Program-made: the position numbers and the translations under genes
Source of the DNA: Acidobacteriota bacterium
GTDB lineage: Bacteria; Acidobacteriota; Aminicenantia; Aminicenantales; Saccharicenantaceae
DNA length: 64,000 nucleotides
Assembly: GCA_022711665.1 (NCBI GenBank)
Contig: JAKLEN010000004.1
Location: forward strand, 126,528 to 190,527
Direction of reading: 5' to 3'
Shown here: positions 28,587 through 38,164 of the stretch, in pieces
Layout of the letters: each line of letters starts with the position of its first letter
Numbering within the stretch: the first letter of the stretch is position 1
Notes under the pieces: model-generated
Database searches by the model: none
The model's input: the letters and a program-made list of their open reading frames with translations, nothing else
What the model was told of the DNA's origin: nothing

Positions 28587-28678
28587 TGGCGGAGAGGGCG
28601 GGATTCGAACCCGCGATCCCAATCGCTCGAGATAACGGTTTTCGAGACCGTCGCCTTCAACCACTCGGCCACCTCTCC
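28587..28678 (-). tRNA. tRNA-Ser (CGA)
   Basis: A 92-nt class II tRNA with encoded CCA, GGAGAGG/CCTCTCC acceptor stem, discriminator G, long variable arm and anticodon loop CTCGAAA (anticodon CGA), reading UCG. A consensus -10 TATAAT lies at 28710-28715, about 30 bases upstream; no good -35 is seen. Confidence 0.95.
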
Positions 28679-28735
28679 GCGCCGATCGGGATGGACGTGA
28701 AGACCCGGGATTATATCCGAAACGGTGGTTCTTGG

Positions 28736-29992
28736 CTAGCCCCGGGGCCCGGCGGCCGTCCGGTCGGCGAAGTAGCCGGCCCGGTGGGCGACGCGGCAAC
28801 CCGGACGCTTGACCCGGACCTCGATCTCGCGGAAACGTCCGTCGGCCCGATAGTCGTCCGGTTCGTAGTACAGGATATAGCCGTTCTCCGTCGCGGCGAA
28901 TGCAGCCTTGAAGCCGGCCGCGGCGTTGGCGGAAGAGAGGGCGACGCCGCCGCTGATCTCGGCCATCTCCCGGAAGGGGGCGAAGAACCCGGCCGAGATG
29001 TCCGCGGCGCCGCCTTTCGGGTCCGGCCGGGGGGCGGCCCCCGACCCGGCGCCGTGATCCCGGCCCGGCCCGACCTCGACGTCCAGCCCCGCCGCGTCGC
29101 GGCCCGACCGGGAGACGAAGATGAAATTCACCGTGACCGTGGCGTCGGCGAAGGCCCGCTCGATCTCGGCGGCGCCAACCGTCGGCGCGCGCCGCGCTTC
29201 CGTGGCCGCCCAGTCGGTCAGCAGGCCTTCGTTGGAATCGCCGCCGGAAGCGGCCGGCGAGGCGGCCCGAACGGTCTCCCGCTGATAGAAAAGGAAAAGG
29301 AGCTTCCGGCCATCTCTGGCCTTCAGCTCCGCCGCCAGGCGGCGCAGGGCCCGCGGATCGATCTCTCTCCGGTCCCGGATCTGCCGCTGGATCTCGGACA
29401 TCCGGGCCAGCCTTTCGGCCGGACCGGGAGACGCGTTCTCGATGTCGCGGAGGTCGCCGGCCAGCCGCCGCAGCTCCGCGCCCTCGGCAGCGAGGTCCTT
29501 TCGCACCCGGGCCTTGACCTCCCGGGCCAGGCCGGTCACGGAGCGGCGGACCGGGGCCTCCGGCTCGAGGGTGTAAGTCGCGCGGGGGGTGATGACGATC
29601 AGGGCGTCCCGCGGCCCGAGGACCCGGCCCAGGAAGTCGTCCAGGACCTCGTCGATCCGGGGATCGGGTTGGCCCAGCTGGAATTGGAGAACGAGCGTCC
29701 GGCCCGGTCCGGGCTCGGGCCAGCCGGCCTCCGCCGGCGCGGGACCCGTCCCCGCCTTCCGGACATCGGAGCCGCGGACGATATATAGGGCGGCGATCTT
29801 TTGCGGCCGGCCGTCTTCGAAGACCTCGAAGTCCTGGGGCGACAGGTCCCCGACGAAGCGGCCGTCGTCGAAGACCCGGACCGGGACCTCGACGTTGATA
29901 GTCCCGGTGGCGTGCCGAAGGTCCTGCGGCCCGGGAAAGGCCGGGGGGCGGGCGCAGAGGACAGCCAGTGTCAGGGCCGCGGTCATTTTCAT
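28736..29992 (-). CDS. secreted VWFA-related protein (Acidobacterial type)
   Basis: A 418-residue exported protein of the VWFA-related family that is expanded in Acidobacteriota. A signal peptide (about 1-20) is followed by the typical opening INVEVPVRVFDDGRFVGDLSPQDFEVFEDGRPQKI, here split over residues about 30-65. The centre has an Arg/Glu/Leu-rich helical insertion (about 140-215). The C-terminal part (EMAEISGGVAL... YILYYEPDD) resembles the family's second half. The usual metal-site motif DxSxS is not obvious, so it may not bind metal. ATG at 29992 has GGGGGA upstream. Confidence 0.72.
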   Translation of the reverse strand: MKMTAALTLAVLCARPPAFPGPQDLRHATGTINVEVPVRVFDDGRFVGDLSPQDFEVFEDGRPQKIAALYIVRGSDVRKAGTGPAPAEAGWPEPGPGRTLVLQFQLGQPDPRIDEVLDDFLGRVLGPRDALIVITPRATYTLEPEAPVRRSVTGLAREVKARVRKDLAAEGAELRRLAGDLRDIENASPGPAERLARMSEIQRQIRDRREIDPRALRRLAAELKARDGRKLLFLFYQRETVRAASPAASGGDSNEGLLTDWAATEARRAPTVGAAEIERAFADATVTVNFIFVSRSGRDAAGLDVEVGPGRDHGAGSGAAPRPDPKGGAADISAGFFAPFREMAEISGGVALSSANAAAGFKAAFAATENGYILYYEPDDYRADGRFREIEVRVKRPGCRVAHRAGYFADRTAAGPRG

Positions 29993-30062
29993 CTCATTCC
30001 CCCGCGGCCCTATGATGCGCGCTGCCGGCTTGCCTGTCAACGGAATGGGGACCGCGGACGGG

Positions 30063-30530
<468 letters not shown>

Positions 30531-30619
30531 CTACCCCGGATCCCGGCCCGGCGCAAACCGGGCCGGACCTCCCGGACCGGCTGCGGGAGGCGATGATAGG
30601 CAAGGCCCCCGTTTCGGTC

Positions 30620-30625
30620 TATAAT
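30620..30625 (+). promoter_or_regulatory. possible -10 box for thrC
   Basis: A consensus TATAAT 28 bases before the thrC ATG. A convincing -35 is not seen at 16-18 bases upstream. Confidence 0.4.
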
Positions 30626-30653
30626 CCCGCCGGCCCCCGAAAGGAGAACGATC

Positions 30654-31877
30654 ATGGACCGGTTCGAATGCCTGGCCTGCGGGCAGCTCGACACCCGCGA
30701 TTTTTATTCCCCGCTCTGCCCGGCCTGCGGCGAGCCGCTGTTCGTGGTCCCGGCTCCGCGGCCCGGCGGCCGGCGCATCCGGGAAGAGCGGGCCCTGGCC
30801 CTGGAGCGGTTCGCCGATTTCCTGCCACTCGAGCGCCTCGATCCGGCCCTGAGCCTGGGCGAGGGCTCGACGCCGCTCGTCCGCCTCGGGCGCCTGGGCC
30901 GCCGGCTCGGTCTCGACGGCCTCTTCGCCAAGAACGAAGCTCAGAACCCGACCGCGAGCTTCAAGGACCGGGGCACGGCCGTGGCCGTCCAGAAGGCCGC
31001 GGCCTTCGGCGCCGGGCGCATCGGCACGGTCTCGACCGGGAACATGGCCGCTTCGACCGCCGCCTACGGCGCCCGGGCCGGCCTGCAGACCTTCGTCCTG
31101 CTCAAGGAAGGAACCTCGCCGGCCGGCCTGCTCGGGGCCGGCGTCTATAAGCCTCACCTGGTCGCCGTGAGGGGCGATTACGGGGCCGTCTTCGAGGCCA
31201 GCCTGGCCATAGGCCGCAGGCTGGGCATCCCCTTCATGAATTCCATCGATCCCTATCGCCTCGAGGGCTACAAGCTGACCGCCTTCGAGATCTTCCTCCA
31301 GCTAGGCCGCCGGGCCCCGGACGCCGTCGTCGTTCCCCTGAGCTCGGGCGGGCACCTGCTGGGCCTGATGCGCGGCTTCGCCGATCTCGAGCGCGAGGGC
31401 CTCATCGCGACCTTCCCCCAGATCGTCGGCGTCCAGGCCGAGCCCTGCTCCCCTCTCGTCCGAGCTTTCGAGCGCGGCCTCCCCCGCTGGGAACGGATCG
31501 ACGCGGGTCCGACCAGGGCCCACGCCATCGCCAATCCCGCGCCGCCCGGCGGCAACGCCGTGCTCCGGCTCATCCGCGAGCGCGACGGCCTGTTGGCGGC
31601 CGTCTCCGACGAGGACATGTTCGAGGCCCAGGCTGAGCTGGCCGCGGGGGAAGGGCTGTTCTGCCAGCCGGAATCGGCGACGACGCTGGCGGCGGTCAAA
31701 AAACTGGCAGCAGCCGGCCGTCTCCGGCTCGGCGGCGGCGGGACCGTGCTCGTCCTGACCGGGCAGGGGCTGAAGACGATGCACTTGCTCGATCCGGCCC
31801 GCGTCGCCATCCAACGCCTGGACCTGGGCGGGCTCGAAGAGGGCCTGGCCCGGCTCTGCCGGCCTAGGGCTTCTTGA
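30654..31877 (+). CDS. thrC: threonine synthase
   Basis: A 407-residue PLP enzyme converting O-phosphohomoserine to threonine. An N-terminal zinc-ribbon-like region (CLACG about residues 6-10 and CPACG about 22-26) precedes the catalytic fold, as in many archaeal and bacterial short ThrC. The PLP Lys is in NPTASFKDRG, the phosphate loop is SSGGH, and the ligand region VSTGNMAAS is typical. AAGGAG sits eight bases before the ATG. It overlaps the convergent desulfhydrase gene by 14 nt at the 3' ends. Confidence 0.92.
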   Translation: MDRFECLACGQLDTRDFYSPLCPACGEPLFVVPAPRPGGRRIREERALALERFADFLPLERLDPALSLGEGSTPLVRLGRLGRRLGLDGLFAKNEAQNPTASFKDRGTAVAVQKAAAFGAGRIGTVSTGNMAASTAAYGARAGLQTFVLLKEGTSPAGLLGAGVYKPHLVAVRGDYGAVFEASLAIGRRLGIPFMNSIDPYRLEGYKLTAFEIFLQLGRRAPDAVVVPLSSGGHLLGLMRGFADLEREGLIATFPQIVGVQAEPCSPLVRAFERGLPRWERIDAGPTRAHAIANPAPPGGNAVLRLIRERDGLLAAVSDEDMFEAQAELAAGEGLFCQPESATTLAAVKKLAAAGRLRLGGGGTVLVLTGQGLKTMHLLDPARVAIQRLDLGGLEEGLARLCRPRAS

Positions 31878-32940
31878 CCAGGAAGTTGAAGAGCCGCTCC
31901 CGGTTCGGGAAGAGGGCCGGCGTGCCGCCGGTGTGCAGGAACAGGATCTTGTCGGTCGGCTTGAAGAACCCCGTCTTGATCAGGTCGAGCAGGCCGACCA
32001 TGGCCTTGGCCGTATAGACCGGATCGAGGACGATGCCCTCGGTCTGGAAGACGAGCCGGATGGTCTCGGCCACGGTCCTGTCGACGACGCCGTAGCCCTC
32101 GCCCAGGTACTCGTCGAAAACGACGACGTCCTCGGCCCTGATCCCCAGGCCCAGCCCAAGGGCCTCGTCGGCGGCCCGCCCGATCTCCAGAACGTCGTCG
32201 GAGAAAGGCCCCTTAGGGTCCGAAACGCTGATGCCGATGATGCGGCAGCCGGCGCTCAGGGCCTGGGCCCCGACGACCAGCCCGGCCTGCGTTCCGCCGG
32301 ATCCCGTGGCGTGGATGACGTAATCGGGCTCCAGGCCCAGGCCACGGGTCTGTTCTAGAAGCTCGGCGAAAGCGGCGACATAGCTGATGGCGCCGAGGGG
32401 CTTGTCCATGTCCCCCCGGACGAGGGAGCCGCCGACGGGCACGAGGTAAGGCCGTTGGCCCTGAGCCCTGACCTCGCGGCCGGCCTCGTCGAGGACCTCC
32501 ATGGCCTGGGCGGACTTGACGACCTTGCCCCGATCGGACTCCAGGATGCGGAGATCGGCGTCGAGCAGGACGTCGAGCAGGACGTTGCCGTCGGCGGTGG
32601 CCGCGGTCTCGGCCGGCTTGAATAGCATCAGGATTGGCTTGAGGCCGAAGCTCCGGGCCGCGGCGGCCGTCTGCATGCACCAGTTGGACTGCAGGCTCCC
32701 CCAGGTGATGACCACGTCGGCCTTCTTGACCAGCATGTCGCTGATGATGAACTCGAGCTTCCTCGACTTGTTGCCGCCGAAGGCCAGTCCGGTCAGGTCG
32801 TCGCGCTTGATGAAGATCTCCGGGCCGCCCAAGCGGGCCGAGAGACGGTCGAGCTTGCGGACGGGGGTCGGGCGGCTGATGATCTCCACCCGCGGGAACC
32901 GTTCGATGCGGTCAAGGACGTCCGGGACCTTGTACGGCAT
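31864..32940 (-). CDS. D-cysteine desulfhydrase / ACC deaminase family PLP enzyme
   Basis: A 358-residue fold type II PLP enzyme of the D-cysteine desulfhydrase/1-aminocyclopropane-1-carboxylate deaminase family. The PLP Lys is in FGGNKSRKLEF (about residue 55), followed by WGSLQSNWCMQTAAAA, the ATGSGGTQAG phosphate loop and the C-terminal LHTGGTPALF. D-cysteine desulfhydrase is the more common activity; the two cannot be separated by eye. ATG at 32940 has GGAGG six bases upstream. The frame stays open upstream through repeat copy B to 33156, but that would add 72 residues encoded by the repeat and is rejected. Confidence 0.85.
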   Translation of the reverse strand: MPYKVPDVLDRIERFPRVEIISRPTPVRKLDRLSARLGGPEIFIKRDDLTGLAFGGNKSRKLEFIISDMLVKKADVVITWGSLQSNWCMQTAAAARSFGLKPILMLFKPAETAATADGNVLLDVLLDADLRILESDRGKVVKSAQAMEVLDEAGREVRAQGQRPYLVPVGGSLVRGDMDKPLGAISYVAAFAELLEQTRGLGLEPDYVIHATGSGGTQAGLVVGAQALSAGCRIIGISVSDPKGPFSDDVLEIGRAADEALGLGLGIRAEDVVVFDEYLGEGYGVVDRTVAETIRLVFQTEGIVLDPVYTAKAMVGLLDLIKTGFFKPTDKILFLHTGGTPALFPNRERLFNFLVKKP

Positions 32941-32988
32941 GGGCCACCTCCGCCCGCTAGCGTAGCAGATAAGCCCCTCAATAAAAAG

Positions 32989-33208
32989 GCTCTTCTCCCG
33001 ATCCCGGGAACCCTCTCTCGGGCCGGCGCGTAACGGACTCTTGGGAGCGGAGGTCAGGATCACGGCCGAGCACTCGAGGCCGGGATCCTGAGAAACCTTT
33101 AGAAAGCGCTTTCTCCCGATATTTCCCAGAAGCATGGCTCCGGGTCGCTCCGCCATGCTTCTGATGGTCGCTTCGCCTACTCTGCTCCCTGCCGGTCCCT
33201 CTCTCGGG
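32989..33208 (+). repeat. dispersed structured repeat, copy B (core 33021-33203)
   Basis: This is the second copy of the element at 16532-16719, in the same orientation. It conserves both stem-loops: 33054-33067 with 33078-33091, and the perfect 11-base pair CAGAAGCATGG/CCATGCTTCTG at 33127-33137 with 33153-33163. Differences are scattered and include two 2-base indels. A perfect 12-base direct repeat CCCTCTCTCGGG (33011-33022 and 33197-33208) brackets the core. Like copy A it sits between the end of one minus-strand gene and the start of the next. The gap contains no other feature. Confidence 0.75.
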
Positions 33209-33246
33209 CTATATCTCGGGGATGTCCTCCGGCTCCCCGGCCCAGC

Positions 33247-34368
33247 TCAGCCCTCGGTCGTTCTATAGACGACGTTGCGGGCCGCCAGGTCGGCCATGAC
33301 CGCCCGGAAAACGCTTTCATCGGCGCCGAGGAGCTCGGGCGGCAGGACGCCCTTCTGCGGCACCCTGCCGGCCAGCACCAGGCGGGCCACGGCAGCGGCC
33401 GGGAAGCCGGTCGTCCGGGCCATCGAGGAGAAGCCCGTCCGGCGGTCTCGCCGGTCGAACAGGTCGTACTGGACGCGCCGGGGGCTGTCCCCGGCCAGGC
33501 CCTCGACGACGATGCGCATGACGGTGAACTCGTCATCCTTCTCATGCAGATGCCAGTGCTTGAACAGGACGGCCGACGTGACGTCGAGGGGCCGGACCTT
33601 GGCCCCTCGGACGTCGATCTCCCGGACGGCGAAGAAGCCGCTGTCCCGCAGGACCCGGATGTGCTCGACATGGCCCGGGTAACGCAGGGTCTTCTCGATC
33701 ATGTTCGGCACCTTCATCGTCGTGAGCAGGGACCTCAGTCCGTCGGAGTTGAAGGCCTCGAGCGTGCCGATCTCCGGGAAATCCATGTGCTCGACGTCCG
33801 AAAGGGCGGGCTTGACGACGAGATGGCCGTTCTCGACGTAGCGGGCCGGCCGGGTGTACTCCTCGATGACGTCGGCCGGAGAGAACGGGGCTTTGTACTC
33901 GAACGGGAACTCGCGGCGGAAAGGCAGGCCGCCGACGTAGCAGGCGAACCGCCGGACCGTCATGCGGGCGGCCTCGTGGCCGAGGATCATATTGTCCATC
34001 CCCGGGGCGACGCCGCAGTCTACGACGGCCGTGACCCCGGCCCCCCGGGCGGCATCATCCAGGGCCAGGGCGTCCTCCGGAAAGAACGAGATGTCCACGG
34101 CGTTCTTGCCCGCGGCGATCGTCTCGCGCAGCGTGGCGAAGCCCAGGGAACCGGGGACCGCCCCGACGACGAGGTCGGCGTCCTCGATGACGCTCCGCAC
34201 GGCGGCCGCCGACGCCAGGTCGGCCTGGACAGGCTTGACGGCCGTGCCCTCGAGCCTGGCCAGGTTGGCCCGGCTGACGTCGACGGACTCGACGCGGTAC
34301 TCGGCGGCGAGATCGAGGGCGATGACGCGGCCGACCATCCCGGCTCCCAGAACAACGACCTTTTTCAT
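33247..34368 (-). CDS. saccharopine dehydrogenase-family oxidoreductase
   Basis: A 373-residue NAD(P)-dependent enzyme with Rossmann motif VVLGAGMVG at the N-terminus and the saccharopine-dehydrogenase C-terminal domain (VDCGVAPGMDNMILG... to GFPAAAVARLVL). Relatives include lysine 6-dehydrogenase, saccharopine dehydrogenase and carboxynorspermidine synthase; the single-domain length and the CGVAPGM motif best fit the lysine 6-dehydrogenase-like branch, but the substrate is not certain. ATG at 34368 has AAGGAG five bases upstream. Promoter at 34395-34423. Confidence 0.8.
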   Translation of the reverse strand: MKKVVVLGAGMVGRVIALDLAAEYRVESVDVSRANLARLEGTAVKPVQADLASAAAVRSVIEDADLVVGAVPGSLGFATLRETIAAGKNAVDISFFPEDALALDDAARGAGVTAVVDCGVAPGMDNMILGHEAARMTVRRFACYVGGLPFRREFPFEYKAPFSPADVIEEYTRPARYVENGHLVVKPALSDVEHMDFPEIGTLEAFNSDGLRSLLTTMKVPNMIEKTLRYPGHVEHIRVLRDSGFFAVREIDVRGAKVRPLDVTSAVLFKHWHLHEKDDEFTVMRIVVEGLAGDSPRRVQYDLFDRRDRRTGFSSMARTTGFPAAAVARLVLAGRVPQKGVLPPELLGADESVFRAVMADLAARNVVYRTTEG

Positions 34369-34394
34369 GATGTCTCCTTTGCGGCGGAATAGCA

Positions 34395-34423
34395 TTTATA
34401 GCCCAGGCCGGGCCGATTTTCAA
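34395..34423 (-). promoter_or_regulatory. promoter for the saccharopine dehydrogenase-like gene
   Basis: Minus strand: TTGAAA (34418-34423), 17-base spacer, TATAAA (34395-34400), about 25 bases before the start codon. Confidence 0.65.
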
Positions 34424-34454
34424 CCCGGGCCGGGCCGGGCTGCCAGCCGGCCGC

Positions 34455-34483
34455 TTTACAAGAACGGGGTCGGACGCTATCAT
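34455..34483 (+). promoter_or_regulatory. promoter for the outer-membrane barrel gene
   Basis: TTTACA (34455-34460), 17-base spacer, TATCAT (34478-34483), with about 20 nt of leader before the ATG at 34511. It is divergent from the promoter at 34395-34423. Confidence 0.65.
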
Positions 34484-34510
34484 ACACGCCTCAGCAGGAT
34501 TGTTTAGGCC

Positions 34511-35617
34511 ATGAAACGAACCGGGCTCTTGGCGCTGGCTTCCTTTATCTTCGGGGCCGGACTCTGCCTTCCGCCTGCGGCCGCGCAGGACGGGGCGGCG
34601 TCCGAGGAGACGAGTTACAAGGCCAAGCTCGTCGGCCTGCCGTTCGTGTATTACTCGCCGGAGACCACGCTGGCCTTCGGGGCCGGCGGCGTCATGACCT
34701 TCCGGGTCGGCGCCAACAAGGCCAGGACCCGGACGTCGAGCATCTGGGCCTACGCCTCGTACAACCTGGAAAAGCAGTTCAATGTCCTGATCAAGCCCGA
34801 GATCTACCTCCAGGGCAACGATTTCTCGCTTTCCGGCAGCCTGCGCTTCGAACGGGCCCCGCAGAGGTTCTACGGCCTGGGCGACGACACGGCCTCGATC
34901 GACCAGGAGTCCTTCACGCCCCGGACGATCGCGGCGGAGATAGGGATCAAACGGCGCCTTGTCGCCGGCCTTTTCGCCGGCCTGCGGTTCAATTTCGAGA
35001 ACACGACGATGGAAAAGGTCGAGGCCGGCGGCCTGCTCGCCCCGGGGACGATCCCGGGCAGCCACGGCGGCCTGCTGGCCGGGTTCGGCGGCAGCCTGGA
35101 TTGGGATACCCGGGACGCCTCGATGTTCCCCCGCCGCGGCGCCTATCTCCAGTTCACGGCCGACGTCTACAACGCCGTGGCCGGCAGCGAGTTCTCCTTC
35201 AATCGCTTCAACCTCAACCTGCGCAAGTATCTGCCGCTCGGCCCCGACCAGGTCCTGGCCCTGCAGGCCTACGCCCTGACGACGGGCGGCGATGTGCCGT
35301 TCTACAAGCTGGCCTTGGTAGGCGGCGACACGCTGCTGCGGGGATACTACAAGGGCCGCTTCCGGGACAAGTCACTGGCGCTCGTCCAAGCCGAATACCG
35401 GGCCCTCATCTCGGACCGCATCGGGGTGGTGGGCTTCGCCGGCGCGGCCCAGGTCTTCGCGGGCCTGGACCACTTCGGCTCCGGGAGCGTCAAGCTCTCG
35501 GCCGGCACGGGGGTGCGCTACGTCATCAGCAAGCGCGACGGCACGACCGTGCGCCTGGATATGGCCTGGGGCGACCGGAGCTTCGGCTTCTACATCACCG
35601 CCCAGGAAGCGTTCTGA
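34511..35617 (+). CDS. BamA/TamA-family outer-membrane beta-barrel protein
   Basis: A 368-residue exported protein with a signal peptide (about 1-25, cleavage after AAAQ) followed almost at once by the barrel, without POTRA domains. Alternating amphipathic strands run through the chain. The Omp85-type region includes the LVGGDTLLRGYYKGRFRD stretch, which corresponds to the (V/I)RG(Y/F) motif of the L6 loop. The last residue is Phe, the outer-membrane insertion signal. Short Omp85-like barrels of this kind have been called surface antigen D15 family; cargo or function is unknown. The ribosome site is weak. Confidence 0.82.
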   Translation: MKRTGLLALASFIFGAGLCLPPAAAQDGAASEETSYKAKLVGLPFVYYSPETTLAFGAGGVMTFRVGANKARTRTSSIWAYASYNLEKQFNVLIKPEIYLQGNDFSLSGSLRFERAPQRFYGLGDDTASIDQESFTPRTIAAEIGIKRRLVAGLFAGLRFNFENTTMEKVEAGGLLAPGTIPGSHGGLLAGFGGSLDWDTRDASMFPRRGAYLQFTADVYNAVAGSEFSFNRFNLNLRKYLPLGPDQVLALQAYALTTGGDVPFYKLALVGGDTLLRGYYKGRFRDKSLALVQAEYRALISDRIGVVGFAGAAQVFAGLDHFGSGSVKLSAGTGVRYVISKRDGTTVRLDMAWGDRSFGFYITAQEAF

Positions 35618-35653
35618 CCGCCGCGGGACGCCGCGCCCGCCGGTCCCTCTCCC

Positions 35654-36052
35654 CTATTTCAACTCAGAGGTGCAGTGCGGGCAACGCACGGCCTTGAGCG
35701 GGACGGCCGTGGCGCAGTAGGGGCAGTCCTTGGTCGTCGGTGCCGGGGCCGGGGCCTCGGCCTTCTTCTGCAGCCGGTTCATGGCCCGGATGATGAGGAA
35801 CAGGCAGAAGGCCACGATGACGAAGGTGATGATCGTGTTGATGAACCTGCCGTAGTTCAGGGTGACCGAATCCGACAGGGCCACGCTCAACTGGGAGAAA
35901 TCGACCCGCCCCAGGAGCAGGCCGATCGGCGGCATGAGCACGTCGTTGACCAGAGAGGAGACGATCCCCCCGAATGCGCCGCCGAGGATGATGCCCACGG
36001 CCATGTCCAGGACGGAGCCGCGCATGGCGAATTCCTTGAATTCTTTGAACAT
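35654..36052 (-). CDS. mscL: large-conductance mechanosensitive channel with C-terminal zinc ribbon
   Basis: A 132-residue inner-membrane channel that opens on hypo-osmotic shock. The N-terminal amphipathic helix and [33 protein letters not shown] form TM1, and residues about 65-88 form TM2. After a charged segment the last 25 residues carry CPYC...CPHC, a zinc-ribbon-like appendix absent from E. coli MscL but known in some lineages. AAGGAGG precedes the ATG. Promoter at 36081-36110. Confidence 0.94.
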   Translation of the reverse strand: MFKEFKEFAMRGSVLDMAVGIILGGAFGGIVSSLVNDVLMPPIGLLLGRVDFSQLSVALSDSVTLNYGRFINTIITFVIVAFCLFLIIRAMNRLQKKAEAPAPAPTTKDCPYCATAVPLKAVRCPHCTSELK

Positions 36053-36080
36053 CCGGACCTCCTTTCGAGACTCCCGCTTC

Positions 36081-36110
36081 CTTATAAGGGGAATGAGGGG
36101 CCGGAGTCAA
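36081..36110 (-). promoter_or_regulatory. promoter for mscL
   Basis: Minus strand: TTGACT (36105-36110), 18-base spacer, TATAAG (36081-36086). The -35 overlaps the stop codon of the upstream GH127 gene. Confidence 0.55.
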
Positions 36111-38125
36111 TCCCTGACGACGGGGAAGACGGAGATCCGCAGGCGGGCGCAGCCCAGGGGGATAAGATCGACCTCCTCGACCGGCCCCTCGCCTGCGGCC
36201 GGGCTGGGGGGCACCGGGCCGGCCATGCGGCCCTCGGCCTGCCAGGCCGGCACGCGCCGGGCCCGGGCCCGCAGGACGACCGGCGCCCCTTCGGGCGTGA
36301 ACGGCTGGAAGGCCGGCGCGGTCCGGGAGGCCATCCGGACGACCGAGGCCGGATCGGATTCGTCGAGGACCAGGCCGTAGTTCCAGGGCGTCGTCGGCAG
36401 GAGCTCGAGGGCCGGCCATTCCTCGGTGCCGCCGTACTTGCGCCACTCCTCCCCGATGCGAAGGGCGAACCATAGCGGGCCGCGACGCACCGAAGCCGCG
36501 CCCCGGAGCGTCGGCCAGGAGACGACCTCGATGGCCGGCGCGAACTCGACCCGGACCTGGTCGCCGTGCCGCCAGGTCCGGCGCAGAACGGCGTAGCCGC
36601 CGCCCTTGAAATCGCCGTCGACGGCCGCGCCGTTGATCCGGATACGGACGCCTCCGGCCCAGCCGGGCAGCCTGAGGTAGAGGGGGAACGTTGCCGGCCG
36701 GTCGCAGGAGACCGTCAGCCGAACCTGGTCCTCGAAGGGATAAGCCGTGTCCTCGGTCAGGATCACCTCCGCCCCCTCGGCCACCTTGGCCCGGACCTCG
36801 GACGGCGCGTAGATGACCGCCGCCAGGCCGTTGTCGGCCGTGGCCAGCCACAGGCTTTCGGCGAAATAGGGCCAGCCGAAGGCGACGTTGTGCTGGCAGC
36901 AGCGATAGCTCCAGGGATCGAAGGAGACCAGGGTGCCGCCGTTCTGGAAATCATGCTCGCCGCTGCTGTCGCAGGAGATGAGGTTGGCGGCCGTGAGGTA
37001 ATGGAGCCCCTTGAGATCGGGCGTCATCGAGGCCGGCAGGGAATTGAAGGCCACGTCTTCGGCCCGGTCGGCCCAGACGGTGTCGCCGGTGATCCGCAGC
37101 AGGGACTCGAAGCTGGCCAGGAATTCGACCATGGTGCAGGTCTCGGCGCCCTGGCGCGGGTCGGCCTTGCCCGGCCGGATGTTCTCGTCCGCCCCAAAAA
37201 GACCGCCGGGCTGGCGGCCGTAGGCGGCCATGACCTGGCGGTAGTTGCGCTCTACAGCCTCGAGCAGGCCCCGGTCGCCGGACTGCTGGAAATAGACCGC
37301 CGGGTAGCGGAAGCCCATGGCGATGTTGACGCCGTGGTAGAAAGAGCTCTCGGTCCAGTCCCGGTCCCGGTCCGGAGTGAGGATGGGCGAGGCCCAGTCG
37401 GCCGTCCGGGCAAAGAGCCGCTTGGCCAGGTCCAGGAGGAACGTCTCGCCGGTACGGTTGTAGAGCCAATAGACGCTTTCCAGGTTCTCCCCGCCTCTCA
37501 GCTTCTGCCAGCTCCCCGGCAGCAGCTCCTCGACAGGACGATGGAACTCGTACTGGAAGTAGCGGCTCATGAGCGACAGGACGCGGCGGTCGCCGGAGGC
37601 CTCGTAGTAGCTCTGCAGGGCGGACAGCATGACCATGTTCGGCCAGAGGTCGTTGGCCCCGCGGTTGTCGGCCGGCCCGAAGTAGCCGTCCCGGGCCTGT
37701 GATTTGAAGGCCTGCTGCAGCCAGCGCTCGGTCTCGCGGCCCATGGCCGCGTCCCGGAGCAGGTAGCCCAGGTCGCCGTACCCTTTGAGCCAGTACGGCA
37801 TCTCCTCCCAGCCCTTCCCCTTGAGGGTCATCCAGCCGCTGTCGTCGCCGAGGAAGCGGCTGATCTCGGCCAGCCGGCCGGTGAAGCCGTCGCGCATGAG
37901 CTCGAGCTGGGCCATCAGCCAGCCCCGCGGCTGGACCGCGCCGACGGGCAGCTTGACCAGCGGGCTCGTGGCCAGGGGCGGACGGTTCGAGGGATAGTGC
38001 GCGTTGGGCGCCGCGGCCGGCGGCCGGAGCGCGACCGCGGCCTGCGTCGGAACGGCTGGCGCCGCCAGGCGGGCCTGCAGGAGGACAAGGCCCACGAGGA
38101 TGGCCGGGATGACGAAGCTTCTCAT
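36107..38125 (-). CDS. secreted GH127-family (beta-L-arabinofuranosidase-like) glycosidase
   Basis: A 672-residue exported glycoside hydrolase with a signal peptide of about 25 residues, an (alpha/alpha)6 catalytic domain and C-terminal beta-sandwich domains. The zinc-cysteine active site of the family is recognisable: Glu328 and Cys330 in AETCTM, and Cys409-Cys410 in YRCCQHN. These match the spacing of E338, C340, C417 and C418 in the characterised Bifidobacterium enzyme. GH127 and GH146 cleave beta-L-arabinofuranosides of plant glycans and glycoproteins; related families act on other sugars, so substrate remains inferred. It is not next to transporters or other arabinan enzymes. Confidence 0.85.
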   Translation of the reverse strand: MRSFVIPAILVGLVLLQARLAAPAVPTQAAVALRPPAAAPNAHYPSNRPPLATSPLVKLPVGAVQPRGWLMAQLELMRDGFTGRLAEISRFLGDDSGWMTLKGKGWEEMPYWLKGYGDLGYLLRDAAMGRETERWLQQAFKSQARDGYFGPADNRGANDLWPNMVMLSALQSYYEASGDRRVLSLMSRYFQYEFHRPVEELLPGSWQKLRGGENLESVYWLYNRTGETFLLDLAKRLFARTADWASPILTPDRDRDWTESSFYHGVNIAMGFRYPAVYFQQSGDRGLLEAVERNYRQVMAAYGRQPGGLFGADENIRPGKADPRQGAETCTMVEFLASFESLLRITGDTVWADRAEDVAFNSLPASMTPDLKGLHYLTAANLISCDSSGEHDFQNGGTLVSFDPWSYRCCQHNVAFGWPYFAESLWLATADNGLAAVIYAPSEVRAKVAEGAEVILTEDTAYPFEDQVRLTVSCDRPATFPLYLRLPGWAGGVRIRINGAAVDGDFKGGGYAVLRRTWRHGDQVRVEFAPAIEVVSWPTLRGAASVRRGPLWFALRIGEEWRKYGGTEEWPALELLPTTPWNYGLVLDESDPASVVRMASRTAPAFQPFTPEGAPVVLRARARRVPAWQAEGRMAGPVPPSPAAGEGPVEEVDLIPLGCARLRISVFPVVRD

Positions 38126-38164
38126 GGCGCCCTCCGCCGGCCCGGCGAGGGGCCCCGGAAGGCG

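Noticed and set aside
32941-33156. N-terminal extension of the D-cysteine desulfhydrase-like protein through repeat copy B
   Set aside because: A strong ribosome site supports ATG 32940. The extension is read from the repeat, and the same peptide pattern appears opposite copy A with no gene attached.
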